A stretch of 64,000 bases of DNA from contig NZ_VATK01000009.1 of NCBI RefSeq assembly GCF_006546985.1, positions 1 to 64,000 on the forward strand, given 5' to 3'. Numbering within the stretch: the first letter of the stretch is position 1; each line of letters begins with the position of its first letter. Made by a program: the position numbers and the translations under genes. This DNA comes from Bacillus sp. 03113 (lineage in GTDB: Bacteria; Bacillota; Bacilli; Bacillales; Cytobacillaceae). Below are positions 27,409-35,172 of this stretch, piece after piece. The notes under the pieces are model-generated. The model did no database searches, was not told where the DNA came from, and saw only the letters and a list, made by a program, of their open reading frames with translations.

Positions 27409-29034
27409 TTATTTATCAATGCTAATATGTGAAAAGGGATGTTCATCACGATTAGCTGGGAATGTAAAGCCCTTCACATCTTTCTGATACACAGCTGTTT
27501 GTTTTATATAAGAGATTGGCAGAATTGCTCCTTGCTCCTGTAATGTCGTTAGTATCGAGTTGTAAAGTTCTTTTCGTTTTTTCTCGTCCGTTGATCGAAG
27601 CACGTCATAAATTTGCTGATTTAGCTCTTGTTTCATCGGCAGGTTTGCTATCGCTTCAGAGAAGCCAAATCCTTCCTTCGAAACAACATTTACGAAAGTA
27701 TGCGGATCATATGGAGCTCCATAATTACTAAAGAAATTCAAATCAAAGTCGTTTTCTTTAAACCTTTTTATTTGAACTGTTAATTCTACACCAGTAATAT
27801 TCAGCTTAACACCAATTGCTGCCCATTCAGCTTGAAGAGTTTCTGCCATTGCTTTTTGAATTGGATCCGTCTTCACATACATTAATTCTAGCTCAAGCAC
27901 TTTACCATCTTTCTCTCGGACAATTTTTCCGGATGGCAGCTTCCAGCCTGCTTCTTCTAAGTAAGCTTTAGCTTTTTTTACGTCGTAACGAATAGGGGTC
28001 GAATCAATATCAGAATATAAGAAGTTTTCAGGTAAAATATTGTCTGCTTTTTCCTCAACACCAGAAGTAACTCCATCCACCATTGCTTTTTTGTTAAAAC
28101 CATGTTGGAGGGCTAATCGGACTTTCAAGTCTGAAAGCTGATCTTTTGTTGTATTCATTACTAACTGTCTAGTTGCAACAGGTTCAGAAGTACTCGTTTT
28201 ATACTTTTTTGAATCTTTCAGTTGTTTAAATGCATCTAGGCTAATAGCCCCTTCTCCATAAATTAAATCTAGTTCACCTTTTTCAAAAGCAAGAACTCTT
28301 GTCTCTGCATCAGGAATAATTTTAATTACAATTTTTTTAAACTTCGGACTTTCTCCCCAATAGTTTGAATTTCGAGTAAATACTGCGTACTCGTCCTTCT
28401 TGTAGTCATCAAGCATCCACGGACCCGTTCCGATTGGTTTCTTCACTCCTTTAGATGTATCACCATCATCTGGAAATCCAGCTTCACCAAGAAAACGAAC
28501 CGGACGGACTACTGCTAACTCTTGTAATGTTGGATAATATGGCTCTTTTAATGTTATTTTAAATGTGAATTCATCCACAGCCTCCGTTTTATCGAGAACT
28601 GTGATTAACCCTAACCAGCTATGCATCTGAGCGTTTTTCATAATAGCATCGAAATTCTTTTTAACAACATTGGCATTAAAAACAGAACCATCTGTAAATT
28701 TTACATTTTTACGAAGGTTAAAGGTATACTCCTTCCCATCCTTAGATATATTCCAGGATTCAGCCAAAGCAGGTTTAAGCTCTCCACCTTCTTTGTAGCT
28801 GATCAAAGGCTCGTAAATCATCGATTGGGCAATTAATTGGGAAGGATTATAAACATGCGGATTCATGTCTCCAATATCCCTTGGCCAAGATAATGTTAAA
28901 GTCTCTTTCTTATTACTAGATTCTTCTTTAGAAGTCTTCTCCGGTTTCTGTGCTGTACAACCTAGGAGAGCAAAAATCAGGAGAAAAATCATTGTTGTTT
29001 TTAATACATGAACCTTCTTTTTTCCTTTAAACAT
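27409..29034 (-). CDS. nikA: NikA-like substrate-binding lipoprotein, Fur-controlled
   Basis: A 541-residue SBP_bac_5-family lipoprotein with lipobox LLIFALLGC (Cys 26 from the chosen start). The mature part resembles E. coli NikA: WPRDIGDMNPHVYNPSQLIAQSMIYEPL, ALAESWNIS, IGTGPWMLDDYKKDEYAVF, YWGESPKFKK, NYGAPYDPHTF and ILPISYI. NikA binds nickel as a chelate with small organic ligands; relatives (CntA) bind metal-metallophore complexes. I start it at ATG 29034, 12 bases after AAAGGGG; ATG 29046 touches that site. The promoter carries two Fur boxes, so iron starvation should induce it. Ligand (nickel, iron chelate or metallophore) is not decided by sequence. Confidence 0.85.
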   Translation of the reverse strand: MFKGKKKVHVLKTTMIFLLIFALLGCTAQKPEKTSKEESSNKKETLTLSWPRDIGDMNPHVYNPSQLIAQSMIYEPLISYKEGGELKPALAESWNISKDGKEYTFNLRKNVKFTDGSVFNANVVKKNFDAIMKNAQMHSWLGLITVLDKTEAVDEFTFKITLKEPYYPTLQELAVVRPVRFLGEAGFPDDGDTSKGVKKPIGTGPWMLDDYKKDEYAVFTRNSNYWGESPKFKKIVIKIIPDAETRVLAFEKGELDLIYGEGAISLDAFKQLKDSKKYKTSTSEPVATRQLVMNTTKDQLSDLKVRLALQHGFNKKAMVDGVTSGVEEKADNILPENFLYSDIDSTPIRYDVKKAKAYLEEAGWKLPSGKIVREKDGKVLELELMYVKTDPIQKAMAETLQAEWAAIGVKLNITGVELTVQIKRFKENDFDLNFFSNYGAPYDPHTFVNVVSKEGFGFSEAIANLPMKQELNQQIYDVLRSTDEKKRKELYNSILTTLQEQGAILPISYIKQTAVYQKDVKGFTFPANRDEHPFSHISIDK

Positions 29035-29063
29035 TCGTAAAAACATCCCCTTTAAACTAAATA

Positions 29064-29078
29064 AAATAATCATTATCA
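29064..29078 (-). promoter_or_regulatory. Second Fur box in the nikA-like leader
   Basis: AAATAAT-C-ATTATCA matches the 7-1-7 Fur core TGATAATNATTATCA with two mismatches. It lies 17 bases downstream of the perfect box and 30 bases before the coding start. Confidence 0.55.
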
Positions 29079-29095
29079 ATGATATAAATAAGAAT

Positions 29096-29110
29096 TGATA
29101 ATGATTATCA
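29096..29110 (-). promoter_or_regulatory. Perfect Fur box over the nikA-like transcription start
   Basis: TGATAATGATTATCA is an exact 7-1-7 Fur site. It lies just downstream of the -10 element, covering the expected start of transcription. Confidence 0.85.
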
Positions 29111-29116
29111 TTATTG

Positions 29117-29145
29117 ATAATATCTACAAATGCTTCTAATGTCAA
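29117..29145 (-). promoter_or_regulatory. Sigma-A promoter of the nikABCDE-like operon
   Basis: On the minus strand -35 TTGACA (29140-29145), a 17-base spacer and -10 TATTAT (29117-29122). Strong match, next to the Fur boxes. Confidence 0.75.
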
Positions 29146-29201
29146 TGGCAAAAAATTGCTAGGAAACACTTGGAATTACAGTGCTTTGCCTACTTTACTA
29201 T

Positions 29202-29235
29202 TAAAAAAGAGAACAACCAAAATTGATTGTTCTCT
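29202..29235 (-). terminator. Intrinsic terminator after yusE
   Basis: On the minus strand AGAGAACAA pairs with TTGTTCTCT and runs into TTTTT. It starts three bases after the yusE stop. Confidence 0.85.
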
Positions 29236-29237
29236 AG

Positions 29238-29552
29238 TTATTGCTTCATATAGTTATTAATTTTATCAATTAGATAAGGAACTGAACGAAAAGCATATAT
29301 TTTGTCAGCTAAGCTGCCTTCCTTGAAGATCAATAAACAAGGTACACTTTCAATTCGCCAACTCTCTGCCCATTTAGACATATAATTAATATTGATTTTT
29401 CCCTTCGTTACATCTGGTAAAATCTCATTCGTTACAACAAGCATCTTTTCAGCTAATTTACATGTACCACATAAAGGAGTATATAAATAAATAAAGCCAT
29501 CTTTCTTTTCGTTGACGAACCATTCAAGCTGTTCCTCTGACCATTCTTCCAT
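29238..29552 (-). CDS. yusE: YusE, thioredoxin-like protein
   Basis: A 104-residue thioredoxin fold with the redox pair in PLCGTCKLA (C28, C31) and the cis-proline stretch IESVPCLLIFKEG near 66-78. The CGTC motif differs from thioredoxin's CGPC, suggesting a specialised thiol role. There is no signal peptide, so it is cytoplasmic. It is four bases downstream of yusF and ends at a strong terminator. The yusE-yusF-gcvH-yusI order is that of B. subtilis. Substrate unknown. Confidence 0.82.
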   Translation of the reverse strand: MEEWSEEQLEWFVNEKKDGFIYLYTPLCGTCKLAEKMLVVTNEILPDVTKGKININYMSKWAESWRIESVPCLLIFKEGSLADKIYAFRSVPYLIDKINNYMKQ

Positions 29553-29556
29553 TCTC

Positions 29557-29913
29557 TCAACCTCTGTCTAAATACGCTAAATTTATATCGATATTTGCCC
29601 CTAGCAAAATAGTAGCTAAATGATACTCTGGTGCTGTAGCGACCTCACGATACATTTTATCAATGTATAGATGCTCTGCCTCAGGAAATTCTCGCCTAAA
29701 TTGTTTTCGTAGCTTTTCGCCAGCTTCATCTGCATCCACTAATATATAAACTTCCTTATCATAAAGGATTTCAATTAACTCATCTAGCTTTGTGATACTT
29801 ATCGTTCCATTTGTACAAATGATATCAATTGGCTCATTAATAATATTTTTAACTTTATTTTTATCAGAACGGCCTTCGACAATAATTACTTTATCGCTCA
29901 TGACTTCATTCAT
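29557..29913 (-). CDS. yusF: YusF, small Toprim-domain protein
   Basis: A 118-residue protein that is little more than a Toprim domain: VIIVEGRSDK (catalytic Glu) near 9-18 and YILVDADEAGEKLRKQF near 51-67 (the DxD pair). Toprim domains occur in primases, topoisomerases, RNase M5 and OLD nucleases; the RNase M5 type is closest in style, but the protein is shorter. The start is ATG 29913 (MNEVMSDK), six bases after AGGTG; the GTG at 29922 is part of that site. Function unknown. Confidence 0.75.
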   Translation of the reverse strand: MNEVMSDKVIIVEGRSDKNKVKNIINEPIDIICTNGTISITKLDELIEILYDKEVYILVDADEAGEKLRKQFRREFPEAEHLYIDKMYREVATAPEYHLATILLGANIDINLAYLDRG

Positions 29914-29940
29914 ATGCATCACCTATTCGCTAAGAATTAA

Positions 29941-29966
29941 AAAGAAAACGCCTATAATAGGCGTCT
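29941..29966 (-). terminator. Intrinsic terminator of gcvH
   Basis: On the minus strand CGCCTAT pairs with ATAGGCG and is followed by TTTTCTTTTT. It lies 13 bases past the gcvH stop. Confidence 0.7.
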
Positions 29967-29978
29967 TCAGAAGACAAA

Positions 29979-30362
29979 TTAATCCTCTTTTGTCATTTCT
30001 TCATACTGTTCAGCTGTCATAAGATTGTCAAGCTCAGATATATCAGAAGGCTCAATCACAATCATCCAAGCCTTATCATAAGGGGATTCATTCACAAATT
30101 CAGGATTATCATTTAACTCTTCGTTTACCTCAACTACTTTTCCACTAACTGGAGCATATAACTCAGAAACCGTTTTTACAGATTCCACACTTCCAAATGG
30201 CTCATCAGCTTTCACTTCATCTCCAACTTCTGGAAGCTCAACAAAAACAATATCCCCTAGTTCAGATTGAGCAAAATAAGTAATACCCACTCGGACATTT
30301 TCTCCCTCTGTCTTTACCCATTCATGTTCTTCAGAATATTTTAATTCATTTGGTATACTCAT
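29979..30362 (-). CDS. gcvH: GcvH, glycine cleavage H / lipoyl-carrier protein
   Basis: A 127-residue lipoyl carrier. The lipoylated Lys lies in [19 protein letters not shown] near 57-75. In Bacillus GcvH both serves glycine cleavage and is the obligatory relay for lipoate transfer to 2-oxoacid dehydrogenases, so it links to lipA in this window. The start at ATG 30362 (MSIPNELKY) has GGAGG eight bases upstream and gives the length usual for Bacillus; a start six codons earlier overlaps the site. Confidence 0.95.
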   Translation of the reverse strand: MSIPNELKYSEEHEWVKTEGENVRVGITYFAQSELGDIVFVELPEVGDEVKADEPFGSVESVKTVSELYAPVSGKVVEVNEELNDNPEFVNESPYDKAWMIVIEPSDISELDNLMTAEQYEEMTKED

Positions 30363-30440
30363 TTTATTGTCCTCCATCATTTTTATTCATATAAAAAGAG
30401 CCTTCATCCAATGCATTTTCATTAAATGAATGGTTCATTT

Positions 30441-30797
30441 TTAAAGCCAAGCTTCTTTAAAATCCTCTTCCTTAAAGCCTACGGTGACTTTTTGACCATT
30501 TGTAACAATGGGACGCTTAATTAGCATTCCATCAGTAGACAAAATATCAAGCAGCTCTTCATCAGTCGCTGTTTTCACTTTATCCTTTATGCCTAACTCA
30601 CGATATTTTTGTCCACTTGTATTAAATAGCTTCTTCACTTCAAATCCACTTTTTGTATACAAATGTGCAAGATCATCACGAGAAGGAGGGTTCTCTACAA
30701 TATGTATTTCATTATATGATAAATGATTTTCATCAAGCCATTTTTTCGCTTTACGGCATGTACCACATTTTGGGTACCAATAAAAAGTTAAAGACAT
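30441..30797 (-). CDS. yusI: YusI, ArsC/Spx-family protein
   Basis: A 118-residue ArsC-family thioredoxin-like protein with the N-terminal CGTC pair (C11, C14) in WYPKCGTCRKAKKWL, and DGMLIKRPIV near 90-99. Spx has a CxxC here and binds RNA polymerase; arsenate reductases of this family use a single Cys and a conserved RP pair, which is also present. No ars genes are nearby. It is 78 bases upstream of gcvH, as in B. subtilis. Reductase activity is likely, substrate unknown. Confidence 0.8.
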   Translation of the reverse strand: MSLTFYWYPKCGTCRKAKKWLDENHLSYNEIHIVENPPSRDDLAHLYTKSGFEVKKLFNTSGQKYRELGIKDKVKTATDEELLDILSTDGMLIKRPIVTNGQKVTVGFKEEDFKEAWL

Positions 30798-30979
30798 TCT
30801 ATCACCACCCTATACACTATGTTCATTTTTCCAACCTTGATAACATCATAATCACACTCAAAAAAATAATTCGACTTTTTTCTCTTAATTCCTGCTTACA
30901 AATAAATTTAAACGAGGCAAGCGTAAAAGTAAAGTAGGAAACGTATCAGGAGCCCTAGCTAAGCAGATTAAAAATATAA

Positions 30980-32155
30980 TTATAACAGCTCAAAAACACC
31001 CGCAGCTCCCATCCCTCCTCCAACACACATAGAAACGACGCCAAATTGTTCATCCCTTCTTTTCATTTCATGAAGAATCGTTAATGTAAGCTTCGTGCCG
31101 GTGCAGCCTAAAGGATGCCCAAGTGCGATCGCACCGCCATTTACGTTTACTTTTTCTTCATCTATCTTCAATTCACGGATGACTTGTAAGGCTTGGGATG
31201 CGAAGGCCTCATTAATTTCAAATAGTCCAATATTTGCAATCTTTAAACCAGCAAGTTTAATTGCTTTAGGAATAGCTGCAATAGGACCAATCCCCATTAA
31301 TTGCGGAGGAACTCCACTGACAGCGAAGGAACGAAATTTCGCTAATGGCTTTAATCCTAAAGTTTTTGCTTTTTCATGCTCCATGATCATCACTGCTGCC
31401 GCGCCGTCACTCATTTGTGAGGAATTCCCTGCCGTTACCGTTCCATTTTCTGAAAAAGCAGGTTTAAGTGTGCTAAGAATATCCAAATTTGTAGTTGGAC
31501 GAACACCTTCATCTTGAGAAAAGTTGATATTGTTCACAATATCGAGTCCATTTTTGCTGTCAGAGTGTAATGAAGTATCTACTGGGACGATTTCAGTATT
31601 AAATTTCCCTTTTTCTAACGCTTTTGCTGCTTTTTGATGGCTATGGACTGCAAACATATCTTGTTCTTCTCTTGATATATTATACATTTCTGCCACCTTC
31701 TCAGCTGTTTGTCCCATCGACATATAATATTCAGGTGCTGTTTTTAAAAGAGTTGGATTTAATTTTGTTACATGACCTAACATAGGAACTAAGCTCATCG
31801 ATTCAGCTCCCCCTGCAATTACTGTATCAGCAAGTCCAAGCATAATTCTTTCAGCAGCATAAGCGATTGCTTGCAGACCTGAAGAACAGTATCGATTAAT
31901 TGTAATAGCTGGAACCGAATAAGATAATCCTGCGAGTGCTCCAATGTTACGAGCCATATTCAATCCTTGTTCGGCTTCGGGAGTTGAGCAGCCAATAATC
32001 AAATCATCAATCTCTCCTGAATAGTTCCCCGCTCTGCGAAGGGTTTCTTTCACAACGATTGCACCTAAATCATCTGGTCGAACACGAGCAAGTGTCCCTT
32101 TTTTTGCTTTCCCAACTGGTGTTCGTGCCCCCGATACAATGACAGCTTCTTTCAT
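30980..32155 (-). CDS. fadA: FadA, acetyl-CoA acyltransferase (3-ketoacyl-CoA thiolase)
   Basis: A 391-residue thiolase that cleaves 3-ketoacyl-CoA in the last step of fatty-acid beta-oxidation. The acyl-accepting Cys is in NRYCSSGLQ near 90, the HNF-type stretch reads INEAFASQ, then NGGAIALGHPLG with the catalytic His, and the second Cys in MCVGGGMG. I start it at ATG 32155 with GGGAG upstream; 15 extra codons precede it in frame. In B. subtilis fadA sits in fadNAE; here neither a FadN nor a FadE gene is next to it. Confidence 0.93.
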   Translation of the reverse strand: MKEAVIVSGARTPVGKAKKGTLARVRPDDLGAIVVKETLRRAGNYSGEIDDLIIGCSTPEAEQGLNMARNIGALAGLSYSVPAITINRYCSSGLQAIAYAAERIMLGLADTVIAGGAESMSLVPMLGHVTKLNPTLLKTAPEYYMSMGQTAEKVAEMYNISREEQDMFAVHSHQKAAKALEKGKFNTEIVPVDTSLHSDSKNGLDIVNNINFSQDEGVRPTTNLDILSTLKPAFSENGTVTAGNSSQMSDGAAAVMIMEHEKAKTLGLKPLAKFRSFAVSGVPPQLMGIGPIAAIPKAIKLAGLKIANIGLFEINEAFASQALQVIRELKIDEEKVNVNGGAIALGHPLGCTGTKLTLTILHEMKRRDEQFGVVSMCVGGGMGAAGVFELL

Positions 32156-32324
32156 TTTATGGAACTCCCTTCTATACTTTAAGACTAATCTCATCCACAT
32201 CTTTTTTCTATACTATATGCTGAAATTTTCTTGAATAGGAGAACAAATATTAAGGAAAGATATGTCCGAAGAGCATTTAAAATGTAAAATTATTGCTCAT
32301 AAATTCATTCTAGGAGGAAAAAAG

Positions 32325-32597
32325 ATGCAACAGCAAGGTATGATGAATCAAGGGCAAATGGGGATGATTTCTGAACCGCCGAACATCATTTCTACAAAGG
32401 ATCAGTTATACTTACATGATATGCTTTCTTGGAATTTGCTTGCGATGAAAAAAGCGCATTTTTATGCAGCACAATGCCAAGATCAAGAATTAAAACAAGA
32501 ATTTGATAAGTGTGGACAGATGCATCAAAGACACTATCAACAACTACTTACACACGTAAATTCACAAACCAATGTAAGAAACAATCTTCAGCAATAG
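32325..32597 (+). CDS. Small Gln/Met-rich spore-coat-like protein (YusN type)
   Basis: A 90-residue protein with a Gln/Met-rich N-terminus (MQQQGMMNQGQMG) and a helical part, DQLYLHDMLSWNLLAMKKAHFYAAQ, as in the CotF-related coat proteins. I start it at ATG 32325 behind GGAGG (seven bases). It is 39 bases upstream of a second coat-like gene, and the position beside fadA fits B. subtilis yusN. Expression in the mother cell is presumed by family; I cannot point to a sigma-E or sigma-K promoter with confidence. Confidence 0.7.
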   Translation: MQQQGMMNQGQMGMISEPPNIISTKDQLYLHDMLSWNLLAMKKAHFYAAQCQDQELKQEFDKCGQMHQRHYQQLLTHVNSQTNVRNNLQQ

Positions 32598-32636
32598 CAT
32601 TTAGACATACATCTTACTAAAAAGGAGTTTAATTTG

Positions 32637-32978
32637 ATGAATCAAAATCAGCAAACCATTCAAAATCCTAAGATACAAACCCCAAATACACCGCAAATGA
32701 ATGAACGGGATTTTACAAATGATTTATTATCAACAGAAAAATACCTATCTGATTCCTATAGCATTTTTTTAAATGAGGCAAGCCATCAATCCTTATACCA
32801 AGATGCTCTTTCCATATATACAGAAACGCAAAATTCACAACGAGACTTATTTAATTTAATGTTTAAAAAAGGATGGTATAAGCTCGAAGCAGCCGATCAA
32901 CAAAAATTACAGCAAATGTATCAACAATTCCAAAAATACACTACTCAATTTCCATATGGAAATCAACCAATGCAATAA
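32637..32978 (+). CDS. CotF-domain spore coat protein
   Basis: A 113-residue CotF-like protein. The core DFTNDLLSTEKYLSDSYSIFLNEASHQSLYQDALSIYTETQNSQRDLFNLMFKKGWYKLE-type helical pair spans 23-85, and the tail is Gln-rich. CotF-family proteins are assembled into the spore coat. ATG 32637 has AAAGGAG nine bases upstream; a TTG one codon earlier is possible. The two coat genes form one operon. An F1 repeat begins at the last base of the stop codon. Confidence 0.78.
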   Translation: MNQNQQTIQNPKIQTPNTPQMNERDFTNDLLSTEKYLSDSYSIFLNEASHQSLYQDALSIYTETQNSQRDLFNLMFKKGWYKLEAADQQKLQQMYQQFQKYTTQFPYGNQPMQ

Positions 32979-33097
32979 GAAAAGCGTAAGTGCCTTTATC
33001 AGCCCTGAAGAAAAATGTTCTCATGACTCAAAAAGTGTTTTTTACTTTTAGAGGCATAAGGTTATTTTTCACAAGGGCTAGGCACTGAAGCTAGACA
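32978..33097. repeat. F1 dispersed repeat (copy e)
   Basis: Nearly identical to copy b: GAAAAGCGTAAGTGCCTTTATCAGCCCTGAAGAAAAATGTTC through CACAAGGGCTAGGCACTGAAGCTAGACA. It starts at the stop codon of the coat gene and may act as its transcript end. Confidence 0.8.
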
Positions 33098-33100
33098 ATA

Positions 33101-33192
33101 AGAAAAGCGGCCGACTAAGAGCGCCACGTCCTGTGGCAACGTCGGCACTAGTACATCCTGTACGTCGTAAGTGCCTTGATCAGCCCTGACAA
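33101..33192. repeat. F1-related repeat with a different centre (tandem to copy e)
   Basis: It begins GAAAAGCGG and ends GTGCCTTGATCAGCCCTGACAAG, as F1 does. The middle holds CGCCACGTCCTGTGGCAACGTCGGCACTAGTACATCCTGTACGTCG, related to the CATCCTGTGGCATTCG block of family F2. It looks like a mosaic of the two families. Confidence 0.6.
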
Positions 33193-33193
33193 G

Positions 33194-33244
33194 CAAAAAA
33201 AGAACTGGTGGTGAAGGTGTTTCATACCTTCACCACCAGTTCTT
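33194..33244 (-). terminator. Strong intrinsic terminator of yfiZ-yfhA-yusV
   Basis: A perfect 19-bp stem (33200-33218 with 33226-33244, AAGAACTGGTGGTGAAGGT) with a 7-base loop, followed on the minus strand by a run of Ts. It lies 22 bases past the yusV stop. Confidence 0.92.
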
Positions 33245-33266
33245 TTATGTATATTTCGGATCTAAA

Positions 33267-34085
33267 TTAAGAGTTAACAGCCTCCGTTAAAATACATCTT
33301 CCTTTTCCATATGGGATACAAAGCGGCGTTCCAAATAATGGATCCATTGTTACTTGACATTCCATTCCAAAAACGTTTTTCACTAAGTTGCAATTCACAA
33401 CGATTTCAGGTCTTCCTTGTGCATAAATCTGTTTATCTTTAATTGCCACAATATTATGTGCATAACGGCATGCTAAATTTAAATCATGAAGCACCATTAC
33501 AATTGTTCTGTTCTCTTTTTCATTAAGCTCAAAAAGTAAATCGAGAATTTCAATTTGATGTGTCATATCTAAATAAGTAGTAGGTTCGTCAAGAAGAATA
33601 ATATCCGTGTCCTGTGCGAGTGTCATCGCAATCCATGCTCTTTGACGCTGTCCACCCGATAAAGAATCTACTGCACGATCCTTTAAATGTTCTAATCCTG
33701 TCGCTGCTAATGCAGCCTGAACCTTCTCTTCATCCTGTTTTGTCCATTGTTTCAGCCAAGTTTGATAAGGGTATCTCCCCTGCTTCACAAGCTGAAGAAC
33801 CGTTAATCCTTCTGGTGCTGTTGGGGATTGTGGAAGGATAGCCATTTTTCTTGCTACATCTTTTGTTGAAAGCTTAGCGATCGCTTCTCCCTCAAGTAAA
33901 ACAGAACCAGATTTAGGTTTTAACAACCTGGCAATCGAACGCAGCAATGTTGATTTTCCACATCCATTGCCCCCTATAAAGACTGTCACCTCTCCTTTTG
34001 GAATCTTTAAGTCAAGCTCATCAATAATAATCGTATCCCCATAGGAAAGTGTTAATTTTTCCGTTGCTATCGTAGGCTTAGTCAT
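33267..34085 (-). CDS. yusV: YusV, siderophore ABC transporter ATPase
   Basis: A 272-residue FecE/FhuC-type ATPase. It has Walker A GGNGCGKST near 38-46, signature LSGGQRQRAWIAM near 143, Walker B IILLDEPTTYLD and H-loop VLHDLNLA. In B. subtilis YusV is shared by several catechol and hydroxamate siderophore permeases and is encoded apart from them. Here it is in the same operon as the YfhA/YfiZ-type permeases, 31 bases behind the second. Controlled by the Fur box at 36294-36308. Confidence 0.9.
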   Translation of the reverse strand: MTKPTIATEKLTLSYGDTIIIDELDLKIPKGEVTVFIGGNGCGKSTLLRSIARLLKPKSGSVLLEGEAIAKLSTKDVARKMAILPQSPTAPEGLTVLQLVKQGRYPYQTWLKQWTKQDEEKVQAALAATGLEHLKDRAVDSLSGGQRQRAWIAMTLAQDTDIILLDEPTTYLDMTHQIEILDLLFELNEKENRTIVMVLHDLNLACRYAHNIVAIKDKQIYAQGRPEIVVNCNLVKNVFGMECQVTMDPLFGTPLCIPYGKGRCILTEAVNS

Positions 34086-34116
34086 CTTGATCTCTCCTTT
34101 TCAATATTGTGATTCC

Positions 34117-35172
34117 TTAAGAATTTCGAGTCTTATACAATAAGTAAATAAAATACGGCGCTCCAATACCAGCTGTAAAAACACCAGCAGGTATTTCCAA
34201 AGGTGAAAAAAACGTTCTGCCAATTAAATCTGCCAGCATCACTAATATTCCTCCGATTAATGCTGCAATAGCGCACAAAGAACCAAAAGAAGAACCTACA
34301 AGCTTCCGAGCGATATGAGGTGCCATTAATCCAACAAAACCAATTCCTCCACCAAATGCAACTGCTCCACCAACAAGACCAGTACTGATTAATAAAAGAA
34401 GCAATCTCTGCCTTTGAACAGAAACGCCTACACCTGTAGCCATTTCATCGCCTAATCCTTGAATATTCACATTTCTCGATAAAAATAAAGATAACAAAAT
34501 GAAAAGAAGTGTCCAAGGAACGATGATATACACGCTGCTCCATTTTGATCCATATACTGTTCCTGTAATCCACATATTCGCCTGGCTTGCTTGTGTGATT
34601 GGTCCTAATATTATCAACAAAGTCGTCAATGCCTGCATTAAATACGAAATTCCTATCCCAATCAGAACAAGTCGAAAAGGAGAAGCCCCTTTTTTCCATG
34701 ATAAAAAATAAATAAGGATGGTTACACCCACCGCACCAATAAAAGCAGCTAATGGCAGCCAATTAATACTTACCGTTAAAGCATTGTTTTTATCACTAAA
34801 TAACGCTAAAAAACCAACTACTGCAACGGAGGCACCAGTTGTAATTCCTAAAACATCTGGGGAAGCAAGGGGATTTCTAATCATTCCTTGGAGAATTGCT
34901 CCAGCAACCGCCAAAGCCATCCCGACAATTAATGCTACGATAATTCGAGGCAGACGAAAGGATTGGACGACAAGACGATTCATTTCTGAGCCTCCACCAA
35001 AAAAAACCTTTAATACTGCAAGAGGACTCATTTTCAATTCACCTGTTCCAGTGCTAATAACAAAAAGAAAAACGGTTAAAAAAAGGAAAATCCCAAAAAT
35101 AATCAATGTTTTCAAATCTATTAAAAATGATATTTTTCCGTTAAACATTCGAAAATTCTTATTCATACTCAT
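34117..35172 (-). CDS. yfhA: YfhA-like siderophore permease (FecCD family)
   Basis: A 351-residue permease with about ten membrane segments. It has FecCD blocks: RLPRIIVALIVGMALAVAGAILQGMIRNPLASPDVLGIT-type sequence near 70-110 and GGIGFVGLMAPHIARKLVG near 275-293, where the ATPase docks. It forms a heterodimer with the YfiZ-like permease, whose stop it overlaps by four bases (ATGA). With the binding protein YfiY it should import a ferric siderophore such as schizokinen or a related hydroxycarboxylate; this assignment is by family. Confidence 0.88.
   Translation of the reverse strand: MSMNKNFRMFNGKISFLIDLKTLIIFGIFLFLTVFLFVISTGTGELKMSPLAVLKVFFGGGSEMNRLVVQSFRLPRIIVALIVGMALAVAGAILQGMIRNPLASPDVLGITTGASVAVVGFLALFSDKNNALTVSINWLPLAAFIGAVGVTILIYFLSWKKGASPFRLVLIGIGISYLMQALTTLLIILGPITQASQANMWITGTVYGSKWSSVYIIVPWTLLFILLSLFLSRNVNIQGLGDEMATGVGVSVQRQRLLLLLISTGLVGGAVAFGGGIGFVGLMAPHIARKLVGSSFGSLCAIAALIGGILVMLADLIGRTFFSPLEIPAGVFTAGIGAPYFIYLLYKTRNS

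Noticed and set aside
30419-30442. FadR-like palindrome AATGAATGGTTCATT
   Set aside because: It lies between yusI and gcvH rather than at fadA, and it matches the FadR consensus only in part.
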